DNA of 64,000 bases. It comes from Escherichia coli. Its GTDB lineage: Bacteria > Pseudomonadota > Gammaproteobacteria > Enterobacterales > Enterobacteriaceae. Location: NCBI GenBank assembly GCA_021307345.1, contig CP089930.1, positions 992,001 through 1,056,000 of the forward strand. Reading direction: 5' to 3'. Of this stretch, positions 29,510 to 39,138 are shown piece after piece (within the stretch, counting starts at the first letter, position 1; every line of letters starts with the position of its first letter). The position numbers were made by a program, and so were the translations under genes. Below the pieces are notes generated by a model. The model did not search any database. It was not told the origin of the DNA and was given only the letters and a program-made list of their open reading frames with translations.

Positions 29510-30720
29510 ATGAAAACATCTTCACATATTATTTTTTTAGTATTCTTTTTTTGTTTAGTTCTGTTTGTTACGCAAAAATTGATTTTATTGTGGGTGCCGG
29601 CGCGACTCCACCAGACAGAGATGGTCGCGTAAATTTTATGTATCCGGGAAATAATAGTCTGGTGTTTTATCGCCCGAAATCGTTGGGGCCTACTGGGGTA
29701 CAATTATACTGGGAGGGGCAGGATACAGCTTCTAATGGTGTTCTTTATTGTACAGCACATAAGAGCGCCTCTGGTGGCCCGATGACGATACGAAATGCAA
29801 TGGTCGACTCCGGACTCTCTTATGGCGGACATAAATTATTCAAAACATCTGTTACCGGACTTTATTACACATTAAAAATTTCAGCTATATGGTCAGCTTA
29901 TAATACAAGAGCAGATGTTTCTGAAATATATATCGGGGATACAGAAGCGCAAAAATTTCACTTTGTATTCCATGACGCCGATATGGAAAGAAGATGTAAA
30001 GACATGGATAATAACTATCCACAATTTTGGGGATTAGGAGGAATATTCCAGACTTTTACCGTTGAATTTTATACAGATGCCACGTTTGCGCCTACAGCAA
30101 CCCAAAATATCACATTACTGAGCACAAGTGATTATATTTATCGTTTTAAAGCCGAAGACGCCGGCTCAGCGATCCAGGGATACAGCGGACCTATCTATAT
30201 CAACTTTAATTTAAGTAATGTAAAACTATCGCTTCCTACATGTTTTTCTTCAGTTGTAACAGGTGATACCGTCCAGAACTCAACTGTCGCATTGGGGAGC
30301 TACGAAGTCAGTCAAATTAAAAATGGCGCAACGCCTGTGCCCTTTCAGATAACATTGCAAAACTGTATTCGAGTACAAAATATTGAAACCAAAATGACCT
30401 CTGCAAAAATAGGGCAACAGAATAAAAAGTTACTCGCCAATACTCTGCAAGGTAACGGTGCAGCAGAGGGCGTCGGCGTACTTATTGAAGGCTTAAAAAA
30501 CAGTGTTAATGGAAAAATGGTTCTTGAGCCTAATGTAGGAACGTCTGTTTATAAAGCGTATGAAAGCGAGATTGATTCATCAGGGGGGATTTACCCCGGA
30601 AAAGGTCAAGGCACAACACAGCCCCTTGAATTTCAGGCGACATTGAAGCAAGACGGGAATAGTACGATAAAAGCAGGCGATTTCGAAGCCACCGGCAGAT
30701 TCCAGATTACCTACCCTTGA
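29510..30720 (+). pseudogene. yadC: YadC-type tip adhesin, signal peptide out of frame at a poly-T tract
   Basis: Two-domain fimbrial adhesin: an N-terminal receptor-binding half to about residue 220, then a pilin domain from LSLPTCFSSV to the FQITYP end. The ATG at 29510, with GGAG 8 nt upstream, reads MKTSSHIIFLVFFFC and then stops at 29630-29632. The mature adhesin is open in the next frame from 29551 (FSSVCYA then KIDFIVG). One extra T in either seven-T run (29532-29538 or 29546-29552) joins them into a normal signal peptide ending SSVCYA. It is either a slipped-strand phase-off state, a mutation or a sequence error. An annotation starting at 29551 or 29638 would lack a secretion signal. 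Confidence 0.8.
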
Positions 30721-30729
30721 CAAGCCAAA

Positions 30730-30755
30730 CACATCGTCAGGCAACTGACGATGTG
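30730..30755 (+). terminator. Hairpin ending the fimbrial operon
   Basis: Perfect 11-bp stem CACATCGTCAG / CTGACGATGTG with a GCAA tetraloop, 9 bp after the yadC stop. There is no U-tract, but stem and position suit a terminator or a 3' end stabiliser. Confidence 0.65.
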
Positions 30756-30832
30756 ACCCACTAAAACGATTGCCCCCCTTAATACGACTGATAGAATGCC
30801 AACAGATCTGACATTAGCCATCAGGACACGTT

Positions 30833-31624
30833 ATGAAACCAACTACCATTTCCCTGCTGCAAAAATGTAAACAGGAAAAAAAACGCTTCGCCACCATCAC
30901 TGCTTACGACTATAGCTTTGCAAAATTGTTTGCCGACGAAGGAATTAACGTCATGCTGGTGGGGGATTCCCTTGGAATGACGGTTCAGGGCCATGACTCC
31001 ACCCTCCCTGTCACTGTGGAAGATATCGCCTACCACACTGCCGCCGTTCGTCGCGGTGCGCCAAACTGTCTGCTGCTGGCTGACCTGCCATTTATGGCTT
31101 ATGCCACTCCTGAACAAGCATTTGAAAACGCCGCAACTGTCATGCGCGCGGGTGCGAATATGGTCAAAATCGAAGGCGGTGCCTGGCTGGTAGAAACAGT
31201 TCAAATGCTGACCGAACGCGCAGTTCCTGTTTGTGGGCATTTGGGCTTAACGCCACAGTCAGTGAATATTTTCGGTGGTTATAAAGTGCAAGGGCGTGGC
31301 GATGCAGGCGACCGTTTACTTAATGACGCCTTAGCCTTAGAAGCCGCTGGGGCACAGTTGCTGGTGCTGGAATGCGTACCGGTTGAGCTGGCAAAACGTA
31401 TTACCGAGGCGCTGGCGATTCCGGTTATCGGTATTGGCGCGGGGAATGTAACCGACGGACAAATCCTCGTGATGCACGACGCATTCGGCATAACCGGTGG
31501 TCACATACCTAAATTCGCCAAAAATTTCCTTGCCGAAGCGGGCGACATCCGCGCTGCTGTACGGCAGTATATGGCTGAAGTGGAGTCCGGCGCTTATCCG
31601 GGCGAAGAACACAGTTTCCATTAA
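30833..31624 (+). CDS. panB: Ketopantoate hydroxymethyltransferase
   Basis: First step of pantothenate synthesis: transfers a hydroxymethyl group from methylene-tetrahydrofolate to 2-ketoisovalerate. It has 263 residues and folds as a TIM barrel. Metal and substrate residues lie in VGDSLGM (near 44-50), KIEGG (near 114) and GHLGLTPQS. It is 11 bp upstream of panC and co-transcribed with it. Confidence 0.97.
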   Translation: MKPTTISLLQKCKQEKKRFATITAYDYSFAKLFADEGINVMLVGDSLGMTVQGHDSTLPVTVEDIAYHTAAVRRGAPNCLLLADLPFMAYATPEQAFENAATVMRAGANMVKIEGGAWLVETVQMLTERAVPVCGHLGLTPQSVNIFGGYKVQGRGDAGDRLLNDALALEAAGAQLLVLECVPVELAKRITEALAIPVIGIGAGNVTDGQILVMHDAFGITGGHIPKFAKNFLAEAGDIRAAVRQYMAEVESGAYPGEEHSFH

Positions 31625-31635
31625 GGAGTCACGTT

Positions 31636-32487
31636 GTGTTAATTATCGAAACTCTGCCGCTGCTGCGTCAGCAAATCCGCCGCCTGCGTATGGAAGGCAA
31701 GCGTGTGGCGCTGGTGCCTACCATGGGTAACCTGCACGATGGTCATATGAAGCTGGTCGATGAAGCGAAAGCCCGCGCCGATGTGGTCGTCGTCAGTATT
31801 TTCGTTAACCCGATGCAGTTCGATCGCCCGGAAGATCTGGCTCGCTATCCACGCACCTTGCAGGAAGACTGCGAGAAGTTGAATAAACGTAAAGTGGATC
31901 TGGTTTTCGCTCCATCAGTAAAAGAGATCTACCCGAACGGTACAGAAACCCACACCTATGTTGATGTTCCCGGTCTTTCCACCATGCTGGAAGGTGCCAG
32001 CCGCCCAGGGCATTTCCGTGGCGTTTCGACCATCGTCAGCAAACTGTTCAACCTTGTCCAGCCGGACATCGCCTGCTTCGGTGAAAAAGATTTTCAGCAA
32101 CTGGCGCTGATCCGCAAAATGGTTGCCGATATGGGCTTTGATATTGAGATTGTCGGTGTGCCGATTATGCGCGCGAAAGACGGTCTGGCGCTCAGTTCCC
32201 GTAATGGTTATCTGACGGCAGAACAACGCAAAATTGCGCCAGGCCTGTACAAGGTTTTAAGTTCGATTGCCGACAAATTGCAGGCTGGAGAGCGGGATCT
32301 CGATGAAATTATTGCCATTGCCGGGCAAGAACTGAATGAAAAAGGTTTCCGCGCCGATGATATTCAGATTCGTGATGCTGACACGTTGCTGGAAGTCACT
32401 GAAAACAGTAAACGCGCCGTGATTCTGGTAGCCGCCTGGCTTGGCGACGCTCGCCTGATCGACAATAAAATGGTCGAACTGGCGTAA
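31636..32487 (+). CDS. panC: Pantothenate synthetase, GTG start
   Basis: Condenses pantoate and beta-alanine with ATP to give pantothenate. It has 283 residues starting at GTG, with AAGGAG 9 nt upstream. The nucleotidyl-transferase HIGH-like motif is HDGHM near residue 34, with PTMGNLH before it, and the KMSKS-like region is [10 protein letters not shown]. It is the second gene of panBC and is followed by a hairpin terminator. Confidence 0.97.
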   Translation: MLIIETLPLLRQQIRRLRMEGKRVALVPTMGNLHDGHMKLVDEAKARADVVVVSIFVNPMQFDRPEDLARYPRTLQEDCEKLNKRKVDLVFAPSVKEIYPNGTETHTYVDVPGLSTMLEGASRPGHFRGVSTIVSKLFNLVQPDIACFGEKDFQQLALIRKMVADMGFDIEIVGVPIMRAKDGLALSSRNGYLTAEQRKIAPGLYKVLSSIADKLQAGERDLDEIIAIAGQELNEKGFRADDIQIRDADTLLEVTENSKRAVILVAAWLGDARLIDNKMVELA

Positions 32488-32492
32488 TACTT

Positions 32493-32525
32493 AACTGGCG
32501 CTACGGCTGATGGCGCCAGTTATTC
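32493..32525 (+). terminator. panBC terminator
   Basis: Stem AACTGGCGC / GCGCCAGTT with an 11-nt loop then ATTCATTTG, starting 6 bp after the panC stop and facing convergent rpnC. Confidence 0.75.
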
Positions 32526-32581
32526 ATTTGCCCACGTCATGGCGATGACGTCTGTAAGCGATTATTCATATCGCAGGCAAC

Positions 32582-32758
32582 TTAGTTAATCAGCTTATCA
32601 ATCTCGGCAAGAGGTAAATTTGCCATCTCTGCAACGTCTTCCCGAGACATTCCTTTACTCAGAAGACGATGGGCCATCTTCTCAATTCCCTGCTGAATCC
32701 CCTTCTCAATTCCCTTCTCAATCCCCTTCTCTTCAAACCACTGCGCCAACGTCATCAT
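32582..32758 (-). CDS. Possible internal product RpnC-S (C-terminal 58 residues)
   Basis: In-frame start at codon 217 of rpnC (ATGATG) with GGAGGGGAG ending 3 nt upstream, a far stronger ribosome site than expected inside a gene. It would make MMTLAQWFEEKG… to the common stop. For the relative RpnA, an intragenic C-terminal protein that inhibits the full nuclease has been described; applying that to RpnC is inference. Confidence 0.5.
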   Translation of the reverse strand: MMTLAQWFEEKGIEKGIEKGIQQGIEKMAHRLLSKGMSREDVAEMANLPLAEIDKLIN

Positions 32759-33406
32759 AGACTCCCCTCCCGATTCCCTGTCTCTCACCACACCGTAAAA
32801 CAAATCCGCTTGTTCAGTATGACCGCGTTGCAGCATATAGTTTTGCATGGCAACTAACTGACTTCCGCTAGTGTACCCTTCGTCAATCAGCGTGACCAGT
32901 TGCTCCAGCAATAACATTAAGTCACGCTGGCGAATATGTTTTTGCAGCAGTTCGAGGATCGCAATCCGCCGATGTTGCATGATCTCGTCATCCGGCGTGA
33001 TGGTGATATCCACCAGCGGGTAAGGCGTGGACTCGCCCTGATAAAACAGAATCGGCACCACCAGCGGCAGCTTATCGTGGTCAGCCTCCAGATGTCGGTG
33101 CATGGCGGCAATAGAGTAGCGCATCATGCGAAAGGCCATTTTTTTGTCCGGCTTGCTTTGATGTTCAATCACGACATACAGATAGCCGGGATTACCCAGC
33201 ATTTGCACAGAATAGAGCACGTCGGTGCTGTGCCCTTTCAGGCTTTCTTCGATGAAACTCCCCGACTCCAGATGCAGCGTGTTGAGATCGCAGATCTCAC
33301 GCAATTCCTCAGGCAGGTGTATGTCGAGGAAGTCGCGAGCGGTATCCGCATGCATTAAAAATTGTTTAAACACCGCGTCATGCGGCGTGGTACTTGGTGC
33401 GTCCAT
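32582..33406 (-). CDS. rpnC: RpnC (YadD) recombination-promoting nuclease/putative transposase
   Basis: Rpn family PD-(D/E)XK DNA endonuclease; family members raise recombination and some act in toxic phage defence. It has 274 residues. The core shows D62 (STDVLYSV), then E81-x-Q83 (VIEHQSK), in the family's ExQ form. After residue 217 comes a short GIEKGIEKGIQQG repeat and a small C-terminal domain. K-12 YadD is about 300 residues, so this copy is somewhat shorter, probably by repeat number and tail differences. A strong internal ribosome site is annotated separately. It is inserted between panC and panD. Confidence 0.93.
   Translation of the reverse strand: MDAPSTTPHDAVFKQFLMHADTARDFLDIHLPEELREICDLNTLHLESGSFIEESLKGHSTDVLYSVQMLGNPGYLYVVIEHQSKPDKKMAFRMMRYSIAAMHRHLEADHDKLPLVVPILFYQGESTPYPLVDITITPDDEIMQHRRIAILELLQKHIRQRDLMLLLEQLVTLIDEGYTSGSQLVAMQNYMLQRGHTEQADLFYGVVRDRESGGESMMTLAQWFEEKGIEKGIEKGIQQGIEKMAHRLLSKGMSREDVAEMANLPLAEIDKLIN
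32681..32734. repeat. 12-bp tandem repeat inside rpnC
   Basis: Near-identical 12-bp units of the type AATCCCCTTCTC / AATTCCCTTCTC encode EKGI repeats (GIEKGIEKGIQQGIEK). The copy number could vary between strains and change the linker before the C-terminal domain. Confidence 0.7.
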
Positions 33407-33630
33407 CTTACCTGCCTTCCGTGTTGTCTTGCGTGAAGGCAGTATCCAGTCAAGGCGCGCAGTCGTCAGCCGCCTCTTTGTTGTTTACCGAGCTGCGTTC
33501 AGAGAAATTTCAATCGGTTACAGGCGTTGCATGGCGGGCTTCGGCGCGGTACGCAAACTGCTGATGCAAATGCCGTCAGATGAGTAGACACTAAACAAAA
33601 ATCGGGCAATACTGCGTGAGAATTTTCTCA

Positions 33631-33649
33631 AAGCAGGCTCCGCCTGCTT
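33631..33649 (+). other. Stem-loop in the panD leader
   Basis: Perfect 8-bp stem AAGCAGGC / GCCTGCTT with a 3-nt loop about 30 nt before the panD ATG. It could act on panD translation or as a terminator of upstream transcripts; nothing further can be told from the sequence. The rest of the 273-bp rpnC-panD gap shows no gene. Confidence 0.4.
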
Positions 33650-33679
33650 CGTTAACGACAGGGTAGAAAGGTAGAAGTT

Positions 33680-34060
33680 ATGATTCGCACGATGCTGCAG
33701 GGCAAACTCCACCGCGTGAAAGTGACTCATGCGGACCTGCACTATGAAGGTTCTTGCGCCATTGACCAGGATTTTCTTGACGCAGCCGGTATTCTCGAAA
33801 ACGAAGCCATTGATATCTGGAATGTCACCAACGGCAAGCGTTTCTCCACCTACGCCATCGCGGCAGAGCGCGGTTCGAGAATTATTTCTGTCAACGGCGC
33901 GGCGGCTCACTGCGCCAGCGTCGGCGATATTGTCATCATCGCCAGCTTCGTCACTATGCCAGATGCCGAAGCCCGCACCTGGCGCCCCAACGTTGCCTAC
34001 TTTGAAGGCGACAACGAAATGAAACGTACCGCGAAAGCGATCCCGGTTCAGGTTGCCTGA
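33680..34060 (+). CDS. panD: Aspartate 1-decarboxylase proenzyme
   Basis: Makes beta-alanine from aspartate for pantothenate. It has 126 residues, pyruvoyl-dependent: self-cleavage occurs between G24 and S25 in HYEGSCAID, turning the serine into the pyruvoyl cofactor, a step helped by PanM/PanZ. The GGTAGAAAGGTAGA leader supplies the ribosome site. It is separated from panBC by rpnC. It converges on yadE with a gap of only 3 bp. Confidence 0.97.
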   Translation: MIRTMLQGKLHRVKVTHADLHYEGSCAIDQDFLDAAGILENEAIDIWNVTNGKRFSTYAIAAERGSRIISVNGAAAHCASVGDIVIIASFVTMPDAEARTWRPNVAYFEGDNEMKRTAKAIPVQVA

Positions 34061-34063
34061 TAA

Positions 34064-35290
34064 TCATCCCTGCGGCTGGTTACTCACCAGCCGCGACATC
34101 GTCTCCAGCGAATCCGTTCTTAAGATATAAAGCCGTTTTAGCAACAAGGGATTATCCCCCGGTTTTACTTTACCTTTCATGGTCGTCACCGCCAGATGAA
34201 ACCCGGCATCATTTGCCGCTTTAACCGCTTTGTCATTAAATCCGCCAAACGGATAAGAAAGATACAATACATGCGGATTAAATTGCGTCAGCGCCCGACG
34301 TGAACGTTCAAAATCAAACAAAATATTATGCTCACTGCGGCTAAGTAATATGGGTCGGCGATAACCATCAACCCGATGTAAAAAATGGGTATGTGACTGG
34401 AAATCAAAAACATCGCTGACATCATGCAGTTCAGAAATACTCATAAACTGTAATGACTGTGGATTCCATTTTTGTGGATGGCGTTTAATACGCGAGGTAA
34501 TAATAAATGCCGTCGCCTTCATACCGTATTGTTTCAGAATGGGGTATGCATAACGACTCACCGATTTCAAACCATCATCAAACGTTAGCACAACCGCGCG
34601 AGCGGGGAGATTCATCGAATTACGCAGATATCCTTCCAGTTGATACAAGGTCAACGTGGTATATCCCCTGTCACGCAACCAGGTCATCTGGTTATTGAAT
34701 GCACGTACCGACGTTGTGGTCGACGTATGGCGAAAACGGGTATTCTCTTCATCGCGTAAAATATGATGGTAGGTCAATACAGGAATACCGTTATCCTGCT
34801 GCGCATCCAGCGCGCTGATATAGGCCAGTCGTTCGCCAATACGAATTTGATACCAGGTTTGATTCAGGCGATCTTTCAATTTACTGATAATGGGATAACG
34901 CAAGTTATCGGCCAGCACGCCAAATGGCGCACTGCTTGCATCGGGCGCGTTATATACCGGCGTATCTTTCCAGGTAATAAGATTTTGGTTGCTCAGTGGT
35001 TTATTCAGATCACCCAGACCATCTTCAACTTTTTGCCGCCCTTGTACAGGTTCAAGATGACCTTTATCAATATACCCCGTAGCAAAACCAAAATTGAATT
35101 CATAATAGTCGGCTGTGGTTGGGATGACCGAAATAATCTGCCCGGCACGAATGTTACCGACGGTTACCGTGTTGTCGCCAATTTTTCCCCAGATAGTCGC
35201 ATCCTGAGTGGTTTGCATATAACGCGTGGGAAGTGCTGCGCTGACAGCAGATGAAACCAGCAGCACCAGGAAAATTATCTTTTTAATCAT
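34064..35290 (-). CDS. yadE: YadE polysaccharide deacetylase-like protein
   Basis: Predicted periplasmic NodB-type deacetylase, substrate unknown. It has 408 residues, a signal peptide to about residue 18 (VSSAVSA), an N-terminal SH3-like region ([13 protein letters not shown]…), and the NodB domain from VLTFDDG, near 250, with the metal-binding HTHFLH. It is the same family as PgaB/IcaB. Transcribed alone. Confidence 0.92.
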   Translation of the reverse strand: MIKKIIFLVLLVSSAVSAALPTRYMQTTQDATIWGKIGDNTVTVGNIRAGQIISVIPTTADYYEFNFGFATGYIDKGHLEPVQGRQKVEDGLGDLNKPLSNQNLITWKDTPVYNAPDASSAPFGVLADNLRYPIISKLKDRLNQTWYQIRIGERLAYISALDAQQDNGIPVLTYHHILRDEENTRFRHTSTTTSVRAFNNQMTWLRDRGYTTLTLYQLEGYLRNSMNLPARAVVLTFDDGLKSVSRYAYPILKQYGMKATAFIITSRIKRHPQKWNPQSLQFMSISELHDVSDVFDFQSHTHFLHRVDGYRRPILLSRSEHNILFDFERSRRALTQFNPHVLYLSYPFGGFNDKAVKAANDAGFHLAVTTMKGKVKPGDNPLLLKRLYILRTDSLETMSRLVSNQPQG

Positions 35291-35346
35291 GAGGAAACTA
35301 CCAGGCGAGAAACAACGCCGTTAGTGTAGCAAAATCAGAATGCGAT

Positions 35347-35787
35347 TTAATACTCGAACCAATTGTGCTTGAGGACAAAAGGGGGATTCTTTTGTTGCTG
35401 ATGCCAGAGGCTACTGACTTCAGGTGCTCCTGATGCCACGATATGCTCTCGAAATGCCGCACTGGACATTGTCTCCCGACAGGGGAGCATCTGCTCAATT
35501 AACGGTAACGTCACCCCAGAAATGACTTCACAACGAGAATGCTTGTGGCTTAATAACGACGCAACACGATAAGGTGCAGCGCCTGCTATATCGGTTAAAA
35601 AAATCACCCCATCGCCAGAATCAGTTTCATGCAGAGCATCGCACATCATGCGGCTGAGCATATTTGAACTTAACCCGCGCCAGAAATTCACTGCCCGACA
35701 CTGGATAAGTGCGCCATGTTTTTTTTCCAGCGCATCCAGTATCTCTTGCGCCCTATCGTCGTGACAGGTAATAACCCAACCTAACAT
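35347..35787 (-). CDS. yadI: YadI PTS EIIA-Man family component
   Basis: Single-domain phosphotransferase EIIA of the mannose class. It has 146 residues with the phosphorylatable histidine at position 9 (ITCHDDRAQ) and the family segment VIFLTDIAGAAPYR. No EIIB, EIIC or EIID partner lies nearby, so its sugar is unknown; it may supply phosphate to a distant system. The 56-bp gap to yadE holds no clear terminator. Confidence 0.93.
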   Translation of the reverse strand: MLGWVITCHDDRAQEILDALEKKHGALIQCRAVNFWRGLSSNMLSRMMCDALHETDSGDGVIFLTDIAGAAPYRVASLLSHKHSRCEVISGVTLPLIEQMLPCRETMSSAAFREHIVASGAPEVSSLWHQQQKNPPFVLKHNWFEY

Positions 35788-35851
35788 CGCTTTCCTCCTT
35801 AGCCGAAAATCAGTCTACCCTGACCAGTATTGATAAAGGGTGATAGCCGTC

Positions 35852-35884
35852 AAAACTCCCCTCCCCCGTATCCGGAGGAGAGGA
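35852..35884 (-). terminator. yadGH terminator
   Basis: On the minus strand, stem CTCCTCTCC… paired with …GAGGGGAG and then TTTTGA, directly after the yadH stop. Confidence 0.7.
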
Positions 35885-35891
35885 GAGCGAC

Positions 35892-36662
35892 TTAGCTACG
35901 CAAGCCGCGCCCACGCTGGATCAGCGACCAGCAGATCAGATAAAACGCAATAATAAAAACAACCAGCACGCCAAAAGTCGTGACCAGCGGCACATCATTA
36001 ATGCCGAGGAAGCCGTAGCGGAATCCACTGATCATATAAACGATTGGGTTCAGGTGCGACAGTCCCTGCCAGAACGGCGGCAGCAAAGTCAGGGAGTAAA
36101 AGACCCCGCCCAAATACGTGAGTGGCGTTAATACAAAGGTTGGCACCAGACTGATGTCATCGAACGTTTTGGCAAACACACCGTTCAGCAAACCCGCAAG
36201 GGAGAACAACACCGCCGTGAGCACCAGTGTTAAGGCAACGAATACCCACGAATGCACCTGAAACGGCACAAAGAACAGCGAAATCGCCGTCACCAGAATG
36301 CCAACAAACAGCCCACGCGCCACGCCGCCGCCGACATATCCGGCGATAATCACGTGCGTTGGAACCGGAGCGACCAGCAACTCTTCAATATTACGCTGGA
36401 ACTTTGCACCAAAAAATGATGAAGCGACGTTGGCGTAGGCATTGGTGATCACCGACATCATGATCAGCCCCGGCACGATGAACTGCATATAGCTGAAGCC
36501 ATGCATATCACCAATGCGCGAACCAATCAGGTTGCCGAAGATAATAAAATAAAGGGTCATGGTGATGACCGGCGGCACCAGCGTCTGCACCCAGATACGC
36601 ATAAAGCGATGAATTTCTTTCGCCCAGATGCTTTTTAACGCCACCCAGTAAAGATGCATCAT
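35892..36662 (-). CDS. yadH: YadH ABC-2 type exporter permease
   Basis: 256-residue inner-membrane protein with about six helices and the ABC2 family segment LVAPVPTHVIIAGYVGG and FVLTPLTYLGGVFYSL. Its ATG overlaps the yadG stop by 4 nt, so the pair forms one transporter. Related to drug and polysaccharide exporters; the substrate is unknown. Confidence 0.95.
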   Translation of the reverse strand: MMHLYWVALKSIWAKEIHRFMRIWVQTLVPPVITMTLYFIIFGNLIGSRIGDMHGFSYMQFIVPGLIMMSVITNAYANVASSFFGAKFQRNIEELLVAPVPTHVIIAGYVGGGVARGLFVGILVTAISLFFVPFQVHSWVFVALTLVLTAVLFSLAGLLNGVFAKTFDDISLVPTFVLTPLTYLGGVFYSLTLLPPFWQGLSHLNPIVYMISGFRYGFLGINDVPLVTTFGVLVVFIIAFYLICWSLIQRGRGLRS

Positions 36663-37585
36663 GCGCGATCTCCTTGTTTTTCATTAACCAGTGAAACAAA
36701 CAGCTCTTCCAGACGGTTAGCTTTGTTACGCATACTTAATACCTGAATGCCCTGCTCGCTTAACTGCGTAAACACACTGTTGATCCCCTGCTCACGCAGC
36801 ACTTCAACTTCCAGCGTCGCGGTATCGACCAGTCGATACTGATAGCCATCGAGCTTCGGTAACGGGCTTTTCGGTGCGAGATCGAGAATAAAGGTTTCCG
36901 ATTTCAGCTTCGCCAGCAGCGCCTTCATCGAGGTATTTTCCACCAGCTCACCGTGCTGAATAATGCCGATATTGCGGCACAGCATTTCTGCTTCTTCCAG
37001 GTAGTGTGTGGTGAGAATGATGGTGGTGCCTTTGTCGTTTAAATCCTTCAAAAAGCTCCACATTGAGCGGCGAAGTTCAATATCCACGCCTGCGGTCGGT
37101 TCGTCGAGAATCAGTAGTTTAGGTTCATGCATTAACGCACGGGCAATCATTAAACGGCGCTTCATCCCGCCAGATAACATGCGCGCACGTTCGTTACGCT
37201 TTCCCCATAGATCGAGCTGTTTAAGATACTTTTCGCTACGGATGTACGCTTCTTTGCGCTCTACACCGTAGTACCCCGCCTGATTTACCACAATTTGCTG
37301 CACGGTTTCAAACGGGTTGAAGTTAAATTCCTGCGGCACCAGCCCCAACTGGCGTTTGGCATTAACGACATCTTTTTCAAGATCGTAACCAAATACGCTG
37401 ACGCGCCCAGAGGTCTTATTTACCAGCGAGCTGATAATACCGATAGTGGTCGATTTCCCGGCCCCATTCGGCCCCAGAAGCGCATAAAAATCACCCGCCT
37501 CGACCTGCAAATCTATTCCACGAAGCGCCTGAACGCCGCCTGGATAGGTTTTTTTAAGCTGTTGAAGTTCCAGTGCAATGGTCAT
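36659..37585 (-). CDS. yadG: YadG ABC transporter ATPase
   Basis: 308 residues. Walker A is GPNGAGKST near 37, the ABC signature is LSGGMKRRLMIARAL, Walker B is LLILDEPTAGVD, and the H-loop is in LTTHYLEEAE. The C-terminal extension is of the drug-exporter (DrrA/CcmA-like) type. It partners with YadH. It is divergent from can, and the 108-bp spacer carries both promoters. Confidence 0.95.
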   Translation of the reverse strand: MTIALELQQLKKTYPGGVQALRGIDLQVEAGDFYALLGPNGAGKSTTIGIISSLVNKTSGRVSVFGYDLEKDVVNAKRQLGLVPQEFNFNPFETVQQIVVNQAGYYGVERKEAYIRSEKYLKQLDLWGKRNERARMLSGGMKRRLMIARALMHEPKLLILDEPTAGVDIELRRSMWSFLKDLNDKGTTIILTTHYLEEAEMLCRNIGIIQHGELVENTSMKALLAKLKSETFILDLAPKSPLPKLDGYQYRLVDTATLEVEVLREQGINSVFTQLSEQGIQVLSMRNKANRLEELFVSLVNEKQGDRA

Positions 37586-37693
37586 AAATTTTTACTTACC
37601 TTACGTTCTTACACTTTATCTGTGGTTTAAATCGTCCCGGAGTTGCCCTATATTAGCCAAACGTAATTATTTGGTTACAGGTCGTTAACCTCC

Positions 37694-38356
37694 ATGAAAG
37701 ACATAGATACACTCATCAGCAATAATGCACTATGGTCAAAAATGCTGGTGGAAGAGGATCCCGGGTTTTTTGAGAAACTGGCACAAGCGCAAAAACCGCG
37801 CTTTCTATGGATTGGATGTTCCGACAGTCGCGTTCCTGCAGAACGTTTAACCGGTCTTGAGCCGGGCGAACTCTTTGTTCACCGTAATGTTGCTAACCTG
37901 GTCATTCACACCGATCTAAACTGCCTCTCCGTGGTTCAGTATGCAGTGGATGTTCTCGAAGTTGAACATATTATTATCTGTGGCCACTATGGTTGCGGCG
38001 GCGTGCAAGCTGCTGTTGAAAACCCGGAACTGGGGCTTATCAACAACTGGCTGCTGCACATCCGCGATATCTGGTTCAAACATAGCTCATTGCTCGGCGA
38101 AATGCCGCCAGAGCGTCGTCTGGATACCCTGTGCGAACTGAACGTAATGGAACAGGTATATAACCTGGGTCACTCCACCATTATGCAATCAGCGTGGAAA
38201 CGCGGGCAGAAAGTCACCATTCACGGCTGGGCTTACGGCATTCACGACGGCTTATTGCGTGACCTGGATGTCACAGCCACCAACCGCGAAACCCTGGAGC
38301 AACGTTACCGTCACGGGATTTCCAACCTCAAGCTGAAGCACATCAATCACAAATAA
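37694..38356 (+). CDS. can: Beta-class carbonic anhydrase Can
   Basis: Zinc enzyme that interconverts CO2 and bicarbonate and is needed for growth in air. The 220 residues equal K-12. Zinc ligands and the gating Asp-Arg pair are visible: CSDSRVPAE (C42, D44, R46) and [10 protein letters not shown] (H98, C101). It converges on hpt across a REP-like palindrome. Confidence 0.98.
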   Translation: MKDIDTLISNNALWSKMLVEEDPGFFEKLAQAQKPRFLWIGCSDSRVPAERLTGLEPGELFVHRNVANLVIHTDLNCLSVVQYAVDVLEVEHIIICGHYGCGGVQAAVENPELGLINNWLLHIRDIWFKHSSLLGEMPPERRLDTLCELNVMEQVYNLGHSTIMQSAWKRGQKVTIHGWAYGIHDGLLRDLDVTATNRETLEQRYRHGISNLKLKHINHK

Positions 38357-38365
38357 ATTCGCCAT

Positions 38366-38386
38366 GCCGGATGCAACACATCCGGC
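38366..38386. repeat. REP-like palindrome between can and hpt
   Basis: GCCGGATG-n5-CATCCGGC palindrome typical of E. coli REP units, placed between two convergent genes where it may also end transcription or protect 3' ends. Confidence 0.8.
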
Positions 38387-38396
38387 AAATCCGCAC

Positions 38397-38933
38397 TTAC
38401 TCGTCCAGCAGAATCACTTTGCCGATATACGGCAGATGGCGGTAACGCTGTGCGTAATCAATACCGTAACCCACCACAAACTCATCCGGGATCGAGAAAC
38501 CGATAAATTCTACCGGCACGTTCACTTCACGGCGGGACGGTTTATCCAGCAGCGTACAAATCGCCAGCGACTTCGGTTCGCGCAGGCTTAAGATTTCACG
38601 CACTTTCGACAGTGTATTCCCCGAGTCGATGATATCTTCAACAATCAGCACGTCCTTGCCACGGATATCTTCATCCAGATCTTTGAGGATTTTCACATCA
38701 CGGGTGGTGGACATGCCGCTACCGTAGCTGGAGGCGGTCATAAAGTCGACTTCATGAGATACCTGAACTTCACGGCACAGGTCCGCCATAAACATAAATG
38801 AGCCACGCAGCAGACCCACCAGCACCATATCGCTGCCGCTGTCTTTGTAACGCTCAGTAATCTGACGACCCAGTTCGGCGATACGCGCTTTAATCTCCGC
38901 TTCGGGGATCATTACTTCTACAGTATGTTTCAT
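38397..38933 (-). CDS. hpt: Hypoxanthine phosphoribosyltransferase
   Basis: Purine-salvage enzyme that converts hypoxanthine (and poorly guanine) to IMP. It has 178 residues from MKHTVEVM with AGAGAT upstream; longer in-frame readings to 39008 are not needed. The PRPP-binding motif is [14 protein letters not shown] near 100. It is divergent from gcd, and a consensus CRP site lies between them. Confidence 0.96.
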
Positions 38934-39061
38934 ATCTCTAACCATATGATTTAAAAACAAATCACTTCGCACGGGCAGGTTTTGGCACCGCAACAAAGCG
39001 CAAGACACGCAGTATACCAGTAAAACGATTCATTCGCGGAATCTGTTAATAAAGCTCGAAT

Positions 39062-39077
39062 TGTGATGACGATCACA
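39062..39077. promoter_or_regulatory. Consensus CRP-cAMP site between hpt and gcd
   Basis: TGTGATGACGATCACA is a perfect TGTGA-N6-TCACA palindrome in the divergent hpt/gcd region, 61-76 bp before the gcd ATG. cAMP-CRP control of both genes is described in E. coli. Confidence 0.85.
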
Positions 39078-39138
39078 CATGTTAAAACCTATAATTAATT
39101 GCTACTAAAATATTAATGAATTGAAATGGTGTCTCTTT

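Noticed and set aside
32681-32734. Possible CRISPR-like short repeats in rpnC
   Set aside because: Contiguous 12-bp units in coding frame with no spacers; they are an in-gene tandem repeat.
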